In this document: positions 41,351 to 48,504 of the stretch, piece after piece
How positions within the stretch are numbered: position 1 is the first letter of the stretch
Layout of the letters: each line of letters begins with the position of its first letter
Source: Cryomorphaceae bacterium
Lineage (GTDB): Bacteria; Bacteroidota; Bacteroidia; Flavobacteriales_D; Cryomorphaceae
Assembly: GCA_003565555.1 (NCBI GenBank)
Contig: PXBH01000007.1
Location: forward strand, 1 to 48,504
DNA length: 48,504 bases
Direction: 5' to 3'
The notes under the pieces: model-generated
The model's database searches: none
What the model was told of the DNA's origin: nothing
Seen by the model: the letters and a program-made list of their open reading frames with translations, nothing else
Position numbers and translations under genes: made by a program

Positions 41351-43162
41351 TTATTTCAATACGGTATAGTCGGGGCTGATCATCATCAGGAATACAGCCA
41401 GATCTGTGCGGTCTTTGCGCACATCGGCAGAGGCATTCGGAGTGTATTCGTTCAGGGCTTCCCGGAGGATCTCACGGGTTTCGTCGCTGAGGCGACCGTG
41501 GGTGAAAAGCACATCCAGCTTATTGATCCAAATGTCCGTATCGATGATTTTTGATTCGTAATGCTCATAAGCCATCGCCACGGGCTCGTTGAGGAGGGGA
41601 GAATTGAAAAACCGATCGCCTCGGGTAGCGAGGTCGAGCTGATTGATGTAGGCAATTGAGCTCAGGCTGTTATGAATTTCAAACTCAGGCGCGCTGAGCT
41701 CCATATCGGCTACGGGGCCGTTGGGTCGGTGGTCGGGCAGGTAGAAGTTGAATACACTCGGCGACATATAGGGGCTGTGGAGCGAGACGGCAAAATGGCG
41801 GAGATAGTGGATCCACGGAGTGGTCACCTCCGAATTTGAGGCGAGGGCCCGAATCATGTGCATGGTGCGCAGTGTGGGCGCCCTGAGCTTCCCGTGTTCC
41901 GCAGTGTTTTGCCACAGGCAGTCTCGGGCTTCTTCATGGAGGAGTACGGCCTTCACCACGGCTTTGATATCGCCGCGTACCCCTTCGCCGTTATCGGCAA
42001 ATGCCGCGGCCACATCCGCCACATAGGCAGGTGACGGATTGGAGGTGACCAACTGCTTGATCATGTGCTTGGCGAAGAAGGGCCCGGTATTGGGATGTTC
42101 GAATAAAATATCGACGGCGGCTTCGATGTCGCCGAGCCCGTCCGATCCGTTGATCGTATTTCCCAAAAGGTATTTGGGTCCGGGTTCGTGCCAATCGTCG
42201 TGCATGGTCATGGGCAGTGCGAAGTCCATAAATGCCCGCCCGGTGTGCCAGCTCAGGTTGATTCCCTCTTGCATACCCCGCTCATTGAGTCCGCCGGCCG
42301 CAAGTCCCGTAAAAACTTTGGAGAGTTCGCGGACATCTCCCGGGGTGTAAGTTTCGATCAGATTACCGTCAGCATCGGTTTTTTCCGTTCCGTCGGGATT
42401 CAGTTCGTAAAGGCCGATGGTGAAAAGCTGCATGAGCTCTCTTGCGAAGTTTTCATCGGGAAAGGTATTGGCTTCGGGGTCGGTTTTGCCGTTTTTAAAA
42501 TGGGAGAGGAATACGCCCATCGCGGGATGGAGCGAAATGTCGAAGAGCAGGTCGCGAAAGTTTCCGTCGGCATGCTTTCGCAGCATGTCGTGGTAACTTG
42601 CAAAGGCTTCACCGGTGCCCGCCAAATTCGAAAATGAGGATATCACGAAGATTTCACTCATGGCCAGTGCGATCCTTTGCCTCAGCACATCCTTGTCTTC
42701 CAAAGCAGACTGCCAGAGTCCGGCTTGAAAGTGGCGAAAGTGAAATTCATCAGCCGCTCCGCCCGCCGTTGAGAGGAGTGAATTATAGGTGTCAAAAGCC
42801 GCATAAGCCCTTTCGGCGGCAGAGTAATTTTCGAGGGAATATTGCCAATCGATCCAGCCCTCGAAGTCGAGGGTCTCAGCCAAAGCCTCAATCTCCTGCG
42901 GTGATCCGCCGAGCCCGGCCTGCGCCAGAAAACGCGAGGCCTCCATACGCGCGGCATCAAGCCCGCCCCCGTCGATGGTGCGCTCGCCGGTAGCATTGCG
43001 CGTCCATCCGTCGCGGGTATAATCACTGCTCACCGATACGGTAATCCCCTCAGCGTGACCCGCTCCTACATAGTCTTCAAATACGGGTGCTTGTGCTTCA
43101 GTCCCTTTCGGAAAAATAAACATCAGCAATGCTGTGCACGCTGCTAAAATCGGATGCCTCAT
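41351..43162 (-). CDS. DUF1800 protein
   Basis: 603 aa. Signal peptide MRHPILAACTALLMFIFPKGTEAQ. The DUF1800 region spans most of the chain: ASRFLAQAGLGGSPQEIEAL, RQRIALAMSEIFVIS, MGVFLSHFKNGKTDPEANTF, FPDENFARELMQLFTIGLYELNPDGT, VRELSKVFTGL, GNTINGSDGLGDIEAAVDILFEHPN (split) and the C-terminal SPDYTVLK. Largely helical secreted protein of unknown function. DUF1800 and DUF1501 genes are found side by side in many phyla, implying a joint role. First gene of the operon. Divergent from the glycosyltransferase gene by about 100 nt. Confidence 0.92.
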   Translation of the reverse strand: MRHPILAACTALLMFIFPKGTEAQAPVFEDYVGAGHAEGITVSVSSDYTRDGWTRNATGERTIDGGGLDAARMEASRFLAQAGLGGSPQEIEALAETLDFEGWIDWQYSLENYSAAERAYAAFDTYNSLLSTAGGAADEFHFRHFQAGLWQSALEDKDVLRQRIALAMSEIFVISSFSNLAGTGEAFASYHDMLRKHADGNFRDLLFDISLHPAMGVFLSHFKNGKTDPEANTFPDENFARELMQLFTIGLYELNPDGTEKTDADGNLIETYTPGDVRELSKVFTGLAAGGLNERGMQEGINLSWHTGRAFMDFALPMTMHDDWHEPGPKYLLGNTINGSDGLGDIEAAVDILFEHPNTGPFFAKHMIKQLVTSNPSPAYVADVAAAFADNGEGVRGDIKAVVKAVLLHEEARDCLWQNTAEHGKLRAPTLRTMHMIRALASNSEVTTPWIHYLRHFAVSLHSPYMSPSVFNFYLPDHRPNGPVADMELSAPEFEIHNSLSSIAYINQLDLATRGDRFFNSPLLNEPVAMAYEHYESKIIDTDIWINKLDVLFTHGRLSDETREILREALNEYTPNASADVRKDRTDLAVFLMMISPDYTVLK

Positions 43163-43247
43163 GGATTGCGGTTTTCCTGCCTCAGTTTCTACGCATCCGG
43201 CGGGCGCAGGTTTCGCACGGAAAGTGAGGGGGGAGATTATTTTCTGC

Positions 43248-43255
43248 GATATTTG
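43248..43255 (+). promoter_or_regulatory. -7-like box GATATTTG upstream of glycosyltransferase
   Basis: Seven of eight matches to TAnnTTTG. Predicted transcript start near 43258-43260, at the GTG 43260 and 9 nt before TTG 43269, the two candidate start codons. Confidence 0.4.
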
Positions 43256-43268
43256 CCGTGTGGCAGCA

Positions 43269-44357
43269 TTGACAGTAGTACACCTGAGCTCTGAGCGGAG
43301 CTGGCGAGGCGGTGAGCAGCAGATGGCCTACCTGATTGAAAACCTGATCCCCTCGGGTGTAAAGGTGGCTGTTCTCGCCAGAGAGAACTCCGCATTTGAA
43401 AAATGGTGTGCCGATCGCGATATCGATTTGTACACAGCCGGGTTTCGCATCGGGCCTGACTTGAGCACCGCACTGAAGCTCAAACGTGTGGTGCGGGATT
43501 TGGGTGCAGATCTCGTACATGTCCATTCCGGAAAATCACATACCATCGCATGGCTCGCCGCATCGCTGGGAATGCGGGCGCCGATCGTGGTGCACAGAAG
43601 GGTAGATTTTCCCTTGAGCGGCAGCCCCGTCAAGCTCGCTAAGTACAATCACCCTTCCGTCAAGAAAATAATTTGTGTCTCCGATGCCATCGCTGACCTG
43701 ATTCGGTCCAAGGTCGCGCGGCCCGAGCGTGTGGCGCGCGTGTACAGCGGTATTGACTTCACGCGCTTCGACGGGCCAAACACGGGATCAGATTTCCGAA
43801 AGGAGAACGGGATTCCGGAAGGGGCCCTTCTTGTGGGGAATGTTTCGGCTCTGGCCCCGCACAAGGATTACCACACTTGGATAAGAACCGCCAAGCGGGT
43901 GGCGGAAGTGCGTAATGACGTGTATTTTGTGGCTGTAGGTGAGGGTGGGCTCACGGAAGAGATCAAAGCGGCTGCCGCAGAAGCGGGAATTGAAAAACGT
44001 GTAGTCTTCACGGGATTCCGAAAAGATGTGCCCGACTTGCTTCCGCAATTTGACCTTTTCCTGATCACCTCCGAAACTGAAGGCCTCGGCACGGGCATCA
44101 TCGACGCCATGTACTGCCGGCTGCCCGTGGTGGCTACGCGCGCGGGCGGCATTCCCGAACTCGTGGTACCGGATAAAACGGGCTTCTTGTGCGAGGTGGT
44201 TGATGACATCTGCTTGGCGAAGAGGGTGGTTCAGCTCCTCGAAGACCGGGCTTTGCGCGAACGCTTCGGAAGGGAAGGACGCACCCGCGCCGAGCGTTTT
44301 TCCGGAAGGGATATGGCGGCGGCGGTTGAAAAAATATACCGTGAACTCGGGGACTGA
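43269..44357 (+). CDS. Glycosyltransferase family 4-type (GT-B)
   Basis: 362 aa from TTG 43269 (GTG 43260 adds three residues). The TTG is preferred because TVVHLSSERSWRGGEQQ then sits at the N-terminus, as in relatives. The frame is open to 43134, but that part resembles nothing and overlaps the DUF1800 gene. GT-B fold with acceptor domain (VHVHSGKSHTIAWLA, HRRVDFPL) and donor domain (VGNVSALAPHKDY, VVFTGFRKDVPDLL, ETEGLGTGIIDAMYCRLPVVAT, GGIPELV). The EGLGTGIIDAM stretch holds the conserved glutamate that binds the sugar nucleotide. Probably builds lipopolysaccharide, capsule or a glycolipid. Acceptor unknown. Confidence 0.9.
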   Translation: MTVVHLSSERSWRGGEQQMAYLIENLIPSGVKVAVLARENSAFEKWCADRDIDLYTAGFRIGPDLSTALKLKRVVRDLGADLVHVHSGKSHTIAWLAASLGMRAPIVVHRRVDFPLSGSPVKLAKYNHPSVKKIICVSDAIADLIRSKVARPERVARVYSGIDFTRFDGPNTGSDFRKENGIPEGALLVGNVSALAPHKDYHTWIRTAKRVAEVRNDVYFVAVGEGGLTEEIKAAAAEAGIEKRVVFTGFRKDVPDLLPQFDLFLITSETEGLGTGIIDAMYCRLPVVATRAGGIPELVVPDKTGFLCEVVDDICLAKRVVQLLEDRALRERFGREGRTRAERFSGRDMAAAVEKIYRELGD

Positions 44358-44433
44358 GGCTCCCGTATCGCCGATTGCTCTACAGAATTCTGAGCTGAGT
44401 TAATACCTCCGATTTGAAAAAAACCTTCACATC

Positions 44434-44449
44434 CCGGTCGGAGGACCGG
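44434..44449. other. Hairpin CCGGTC-GGAG-GACCGG
   Basis: Perfect 6-bp stem with tetraloop between the convergent glycosyltransferase and aminotransferase genes. No T run directly after it on either strand, so a classical terminator is not supported. Confidence 0.3.
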
Positions 44450-44510
44450 AAAGCCGAAGCGAGTCGAGGCGGGATATTTGCATGAAGCGGAGCCGAAATT
44501 TCGCCGATTT

Positions 44511-45794
44511 CTACTTCCTGAACTCCCGCACCGTCTTCGCAATAATCTCTACACAAGTCATCAGTTGTTTTTCGGTCATCACCAGCGGCGGAGCAAAGCG
44601 AATGATATTTCCGTGCGTGGGCTTGGCCAAGAGGCCGTTGTCGCGCAGGGCCAGGCAAAGGCGCCAGGCCGTATCGCTTTCGGGGCTGTCGTTGATCACC
44701 ACCGCATTGAGGAGCCCTTTTCCGCGCACCAGTTTGATCAGGTCTGATTCGTCGACGAGTTTTTGCATTTCCTTCCGGAAAATATGCCCGAGCCTGCGGG
44801 CATTTTGCGTGAGCTTCTCATCCTCGATCACCTCCAGAGCGGCCATGGCCACGCGGCAGGCGAGGGGATTGCCCCCGAAGGTAGACCCGTGCTGTCCGGG
44901 CTTGATGACTTCCATCACATCGTCGTTGGCCAGGGCCGCGGATACGGGGTAGACCCCTCCGGAGAGGGCTTTTCCCAAAATCAGAATGTCGGGGCGCACA
45001 AAGGTGGCGGGCTGTCGCTCGCAGTGCCCTTGGCAGGTGCAGTTTCCGCACACGGCGAGCAGGCTGCCTGTGCGTCCGATGCCGGTTTGCACCTCGTCGG
45101 CGATGAAGAGGATGTTGCGCGCGCGGCACATTTCGGCGGCTTTCGCCAAATACTGTTCGTTCGGGGTGTGCACGCCCGCTTCGCCCTGTATGGGCTCAAC
45201 CATGAATCCCGCCACATCGGGTTGGTCCAGGGCGTCTTTCAGCGCGTCGAGGTTGTCGTATTCCACGGTGATAAATCCGCCCGTGTAGGGCCCGAAGTCA
45301 TCGCGGGCAGTTGCATCGCTGCTGAATGAGATGATGGTGGTGGTGCGCCCGTGAAAGTTGTTGCCGCATACCACAATTTTGGCCTTGTCCTCTTCGATTC
45401 CCTTTTTATTGTACGCCCACTTTCGGCATATTTTGATGGCTGTTTCCACGGCCTCGGCGCCGGAGTTCATGGGCAGCACCTTGTCAAATCCGAAGTATTC
45501 GGTCACATACTCGGCATATTCACCGAATACGTCGCTGTGAAATGCGCGCGACACGAGCGTGAGGGTTTCGGCTTGTTCGGTGAGGGCCCCGATGATCTTC
45601 GGGTGGCAGTGGCCTTGATTTACGGCAGAGTAAGCTGAGAGGAAATCGAAGTACTTCTTGCCTTCCACATCCCACAAATACACGCCTTCTCCGCGCTTCA
45701 ATACCACCGGCAGCGGGTGATAATTATGTGCGCTGAATTTTTCTTCTCTTTCAATGGCGGTTGATGTGGATTGTTTTGAGCTCAAAGTTTGCAT
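44511..45794 (-). CDS. rocD: Ornithine aminotransferase with four-cysteine insertion
   Basis: 427 aa from ATG 45794. Converts ornithine and 2-oxoglutarate to glutamate semialdehyde and glutamate, linking arginine and proline metabolism. Class III aminotransferase features: [59 protein letters not shown], and PLP lysine Lys275 ([10 protein letters not shown]). Between GRTG and the PLP lysine it has an insertion with four cysteines (Cys249, 252, 254, 258: [10 protein letters not shown]), not needed for the standard enzyme and suggestive of a metal or redox site. Monocistronic. Confidence 0.93.
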   Translation of the reverse strand: MQTLSSKQSTSTAIEREEKFSAHNYHPLPVVLKRGEGVYLWDVEGKKYFDFLSAYSAVNQGHCHPKIIGALTEQAETLTLVSRAFHSDVFGEYAEYVTEYFGFDKVLPMNSGAEAVETAIKICRKWAYNKKGIEEDKAKIVVCGNNFHGRTTTIISFSSDATARDDFGPYTGGFITVEYDNLDALKDALDQPDVAGFMVEPIQGEAGVHTPNEQYLAKAAEMCRARNILFIADEVQTGIGRTGSLLAVCGNCTCQGHCERQPATFVRPDILILGKALSGGVYPVSAALANDDVMEVIKPGQHGSTFGGNPLACRVAMAALEVIEDEKLTQNARRLGHIFRKEMQKLVDESDLIKLVRGKGLLNAVVINDSPESDTAWRLCLALRDNGLLAKPTHGNIIRFAPPLVMTEKQLMTCVEIIAKTVREFRK

Positions 45795-45904
45795 GGATTT
45801 CTGTGTGTTGATGGAGGCGACAATGCCTTTCGCAAAGGTCACTCAAATCTTCATATCGTCCAAATTTCGCTTCCTTTGCAGCCGAATTTTAAGCCATTCA
45901 AGCA

Positions 45905-47335
45905 TTGCAGAAAACGAAAATAAAACGCGGTGAAGAACTGGAAGTGACCATCAGCGCGATGGCCTTCGGCGGCAAAGGGATCGCCCGTGTGGCCTTGGAC
46001 GGAACCGAGATCGTGGCTTTCGTGCCCAACACCATCCCCGGCCAAAAAGTGCGGTGCCGCGTCGATAAATCGCGAAAGCGCCACCTCGAGACCAAGCTCA
46101 GAGAAGTACTCGAGAAGAGTCCCGACGAAACGGAGATTCCCTACCAGCGCATTTCGGGGGCACCCTATGCGGCGCTGCCCGTCCCTTTGCAGGAAAAATA
46201 CAAGCGTGAGACCTCCGTCGAGCTCATGCGGCGCATCGGCGGAGTAGAGGATGCCGAGGTGCTTTTCGACACCTACATCTCTTCCCCGAGCCGGTGGCAT
46301 TACCGAAATAAAATGGAGTACGCCTTCGCGGCCATCCGCTACGACATTCACACCGGCGAGGAACTCGATGAATTTGCCCTCGGCTTCAAGCACCGCGGCA
46401 CTTGGTGGATGGTGGAAAACCTCGATAAGGACAGCGGCCTCTTCGACGCTGAAGTCGAAGACAACCTGCACGCTGTCCGCGAATTTTGCGAAAGCAGCGG
46501 CCTTCCCGCCTGGCATGCGCCGCGCCGCGAGGGTTTTTTCCGCTACCTCACCGTGCGCAAGAGCTACGCCGACGACGCCCTCCTCTTCAACCTGGTGACC
46601 ACCGATCACGGACTCGAAACCTTTGATATGGCCGGATTTATCGACCTGATGAAAAAACTTTTCGGAAAACGCCTCGCCGGAATCATCCATACCGTCAATA
46701 ATGACACCGGCGACCGCGTACAGCCGCTCAGCGGTGCGTCGACATGCATTTACGGAAAGGATTACATCACCGAAGTGCTCCACGGCATCCCCTTCGATAT
46801 CAGCATGCAGAGCTTTTTCCAGACCAATCCGAAATGTGCCGAACGCCTTTATTCCAAAGCGCTCGAATACCTCCGCGAAGGGGTGGGCGAGGCCGCGACC
46901 GTGTTCGACCTTTTCTGCGGCACGGGCACCATTTCCCAGCTGATCTCACGCACCTTTCCCGCCGCCGAGGTGGTGGGCGTCGACATCGAGGCAAAGGCTG
47001 TTGCCGATGCGAAAAAAGCCGCCGCCGACCGCGAAAACATTCGCTTTTACGCTGCCGATGTGGGAAAATTCCTGCCCGAACACCCTGAGTACATCGGCCG
47101 CATCGACGCCGTGGTACTCGACCCGCCGCGCGCGGGCATCGCCCCGAAAACGCTGAGACGCGTCATCGAACTCGGTGCGCCCTGCATTGTGTACATCTCT
47201 TGCAACCCCGCCACCTTGGCCCGCGACACCGCCACATTGCGGGATGCCGGTTACAGGTTGGAAAAGTATTCCCTCGTTGATCAGTTTCCGCATACTTCGC
47301 ATGTGGAGGCTGTCTCACTTTTTAAAAAACGCTGA
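45905..47335 (+). CDS. RlmD/RumA-family 23S rRNA (uracil-5-)-methyltransferase lacking Fe-S cysteines
   Basis: 476 aa from TTG 45905. TRAM domain (1-65), then a class I methyltransferase with FQTN (305-308), VFDLFCGTGTISQL (333-346), VVLDPPRAG (403-411) and nucleophile Cys433 in YISCNPATLARD; the C-terminal HVEAVSLF holds the catalytic Glu. These mark C5-methylation of uridine in 23S rRNA or tRNA. The usual N-terminal cluster ligands (CGGCxxQ) are replaced by SGAPYAALPVPLQ, so no [4Fe-4S] cluster is expected. Target position cannot be told. Divergent from rocD; 3 nt before the next methyltransferase gene. Confidence 0.92.
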   Translation: MQKTKIKRGEELEVTISAMAFGGKGIARVALDGTEIVAFVPNTIPGQKVRCRVDKSRKRHLETKLREVLEKSPDETEIPYQRISGAPYAALPVPLQEKYKRETSVELMRRIGGVEDAEVLFDTYISSPSRWHYRNKMEYAFAAIRYDIHTGEELDEFALGFKHRGTWWMVENLDKDSGLFDAEVEDNLHAVREFCESSGLPAWHAPRREGFFRYLTVRKSYADDALLFNLVTTDHGLETFDMAGFIDLMKKLFGKRLAGIIHTVNNDTGDRVQPLSGASTCIYGKDYITEVLHGIPFDISMQSFFQTNPKCAERLYSKALEYLREGVGEAATVFDLFCGTGTISQLISRTFPAAEVVGVDIEAKAVADAKKAAADRENIRFYAADVGKFLPEHPEYIGRIDAVVLDPPRAGIAPKTLRRVIELGAPCIVYISCNPATLARDTATLRDAGYRLEKYSLVDQFPHTSHVEAVSLFKKR

Positions 47336-47338
47336 TCC

Positions 47339-47929
47339 GTGGATAAGAAATTCGACACAGACTACTGGCAAACCCGCTGGGATGAAAACAGAACGGGGTG
47401 GGACATAGGCCATGTCTCCACACCCCTCAAAGCCTACATCGACGGGCTCACCGATACATCAGCCGCAATACTCATTCCCGGCTGCGGAAATGCCTACGAG
47501 GGTGAATACCTATTCCGGCGAGGATTCCTCAATACCTTCCTCATCGATCTGGCTCCCGGAGCGGTTCGTGCGCTGAAGGAGCGTACCGACATCATCCCCG
47601 ACGACCGCATCATCCTCGGCGATTTTTTCGAGCATCGGGGCAGCTACGACCTCATCCTCGAGCAAACCTTTTTCTGTGCCCTTGACCCCGATTTGAGGCG
47701 GGCTTACGCCGAAAAAATGCACGACCTGCTCGAGCCCGGCGGAAGACTCGTCGGTGTACTTTTTGAGGACGAACTCTACAAGGACCATCCCCCTTTCGGC
47801 GGTGACCGCGAGGAGTACCGGTCCTATTTTGAAGACCTCTTCAAAATTGAAGTCTTCGAGCGCTGCCGCAACTCCATCGCCCCGCGCGAGGGCAGGGAGC
47901 TTTTTATTTCGCTGCGCAAAGGGCGCTGA
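47339..47929 (+). CDS. TPMT-like SAM-dependent methyltransferase
   Basis: 196 aa from GTG 47339, 3 nt after the RlmD-like gene, so the two share a transcript. N-terminal YWQTRWDENRTGWDIG and PLKAYI are typical of the thiopurine S-methyltransferase family. The SAM motif is ILIPGCGNAYEGEYLFRRG (about 44-62); YDLILEQTFFCALDP and MHDLLEPGGRLVGVLF continue the fold. Members methylate thiols, selenium or other small nucleophiles, mostly in detoxification. The natural substrate is unknown. Confidence 0.9.
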   Translation: MDKKFDTDYWQTRWDENRTGWDIGHVSTPLKAYIDGLTDTSAAILIPGCGNAYEGEYLFRRGFLNTFLIDLAPGAVRALKERTDIIPDDRIILGDFFEHRGSYDLILEQTFFCALDPDLRRAYAEKMHDLLEPGGRLVGVLFEDELYKDHPPFGGDREEYRSYFEDLFKIEVFERCRNSIAPREGRELFISLRKGR

Positions 47930-47949
47930 TCGGTTTCTCTCCGCTCAGT

Positions 47950-48047
47950 TCAGGCAACTGCCGGCGTTAGGAGCCTTGCGGCGCTGAAGGCTTATGAGCG
48001 CTGTTTGAGCCGGGCTCCGGTACTCCCGCCTGCGCACTGTAGTGACG
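47950..48047 (+). repeat. Diverged direct repeat, copy A
   Basis: Shares with copy B (48217-48305) the ordered blocks TCAGGCAAYTGC, GCTGTTTGAGCC[G/C]GGCTYCGG, CCTGCGC and TGACG, at similar spacing and about 267 nt apart. The spacing between blocks varies, as in dispersed non-coding elements that have drifted. Confidence 0.6.
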
Positions 48048-48187
48048 TGAGCCAAAAAAAATCTTTCAGGTCGCAGTCGGCCGGTAACGACGTTGATAAG
48101 AACCACCGGTGTTCGCGCCTTGATGACCTGACGGGTAAGGTCTAAGCTTCCGTAAAAGGAAAAAGCGTCTCAGCCCGCTTCGGCTTA

Positions 48188-48218
48188 GACCTGACAGGAG
48201 TTCAAAACCTTTCAGGTC
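48188..48218. repeat. Inverted repeat GACCTGACAGG / CCTTTCAGGTC
   Basis: Eleven-bp arms with one mismatch around a 9-nt loop. Related half-sites occur at about 48062 (CTTTCAGGTC) and 48125 (GACCTGACGGGTAAGGTC). Resembles the GACCTGACAGG palindromes scattered in Bacteroidota genomes. Confidence 0.6.
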
Positions 48219-48305
48219 AGGCAATTGCGAGCGTTTTGGGGATGCGGTGCTTTGCGGGCTGTTTGAGCCCGGCTTCGGAGAACAAGCCTGCGCGCCCGGG
48301 TGACG
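48217..48305 (+). repeat. Diverged direct repeat, copy B
   Basis: Second copy of the element at 47950-48047, with GCTGTTTGAGCCCGGCTTCGG broken as blocks and CCTGCGC conserved. It overlaps the TCAGGTC arm of the inverted repeat at 48188-48218. Confidence 0.6.
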
Positions 48306-48451
48306 GATGGGTACCCGTAAGGTCCGGGCATTGGCAAAAATAAGAAGCGTTCCGCTTTGCTACAGGTCACACAGATCGGAAGGTCCTGCCTTCTCGGATG
48401 AGATCTCTCGCTTCGCTTCGAGATGACCGGGCGGTCTTAAAGAGGGGGGCG

Positions 48452-48504
48452 GGTAAGGGGAAGAAAAAAGGGCGGCGTTGCCGCCCTTTTTTCTTCCCCT
48501 TACC
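48452..48504. terminator. Perfect 25-bp inverted repeat at the window end; terminator-like core
   Basis: Arms 48452-48476 and 48480-48504 are exact complements around a 3-nt GTT loop. The inner part (AAAAAAGGGCGGC / GCCGCCCTTTTTT) is a strong bidirectional intrinsic terminator. The outer 12 bp (GGTAAGGGGAAG / CTTCCCCTTACC) extend the symmetry beyond what a terminator needs and run to the very last base. Confidence 0.75.

Larger units (their letters stand above)
47930..48504. other. Gene-free, repeat-rich right end
   Basis: 575 nt with no supported gene. Contains a diverged direct repeat, clustered GACCTGA/TCAGGTC motifs, a segment GAGATCTCTCGCTTCGCTTC with its GAGATGAC continuation (48399-48427) of the kind dispersed in Bacteroidota intergenic DNA, and a perfect terminal palindrome. 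Each is listed separately. Confidence 0.7.

Noticed and set aside
43134-43268. N-terminal extension of the glycosyltransferase
   Set aside because: Overlaps the start of the divergent DUF1800 gene, passes through a -7-like box and has no similarity to the family.
1-48504. Window length close to the phage lambda genome
   Set aside because: Coincidence. No capsid, terminase, tail or integrase gene is present and the gene content is chromosomal Bacteroidota.

Overview
The window looks like a piece of a Bacteroidota chromosome, most likely from the Flavobacteriales or a neighbouring order. The evidence is internal. At least six exported proteins end in a type IX secretion (T9SS) sorting domain. 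Many genes are preceded by the Bacteroidota -7 box TAnnTTTG rather than an E. coli-type promoter. TTG and GTG starts are common and Shine-Dalgarno sequences are scarce. The gene set (DapD-type lysine synthesis, RuvX-ClpP, GT9 and GT4 glycosyltransferases, DUF1800/DUF1501) fits. I see no phage, insertion sequence, CRISPR array, rRNA or tRNA.

Layout. 1-7111 (minus): an operon of three tandem paralogous T9SS subtilisins, the last cut by the window edge. 7553-11123 (plus): a small beta-barrel protein, a fourth subtilisin of another type, and a repeat-containing T9SS protein. 11170-13588 (plus): an ergothioneine operon egtB-egtD-DUF427. 13654-17450 (minus): dapD, a GT9 glycosyltransferase, a degenerate YrdC-domain protein and cca. 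17599-18717: an AI-2E-type permease, converging on a secreted alpha/beta hydrolase (18772-20220). 20298-21289 (plus): ruvX-clpP. 21301-22571 (minus): two overlapping paralogous envelope proteins. 22714-25547 (plus): fabG and a VWA-like membrane protein. 25606-28346 (minus): a secreted trypsin-like protease and a lipoprotein. 28710-30140 (minus): dnaA, flanked by short repeats on one side and an AT-rich candidate origin on the other.

30617-31817 (plus): a thioesterase, then a four-TM protein with a small XRE regulator behind a twin palindromic operator. 31872-34186 (minus): aldehyde dehydrogenase and a class-B-like acid phosphatase. 34519-37143 (plus): a DUF389 membrane protein and a di-haem cytochrome c peroxidase preceded by a short upstream ORF. 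37159-39026: a divergent trans-sulfuration enzyme/Lrp pair. 39159-43162 (minus): DUF1800, DUF1501 and a discoidin-like T9SS protein in one operon. 43269-47929: a GT4 glycosyltransferase (plus), ornithine aminotransferase (minus), and an RlmD-like methyltransferase with a TPMT-like methyltransferase (plus). 47930-48504 has no gene but is rich in repeats and ends in a perfect 25-bp inverted repeat.

The overall picture is a protein-degrading heterotroph with a large secreted hydrolase repertoire, interspersed with housekeeping genes. No single unmistakable new system is present. The best leads are the XRE/membrane-protein pair with its twin operator, the upstream ORF of the cytochrome c peroxidase, the DUF1800-DUF1501-T9SS operon, the YrdC-domain protein that has lost its active-site motifs, and the repeat-rich right end.
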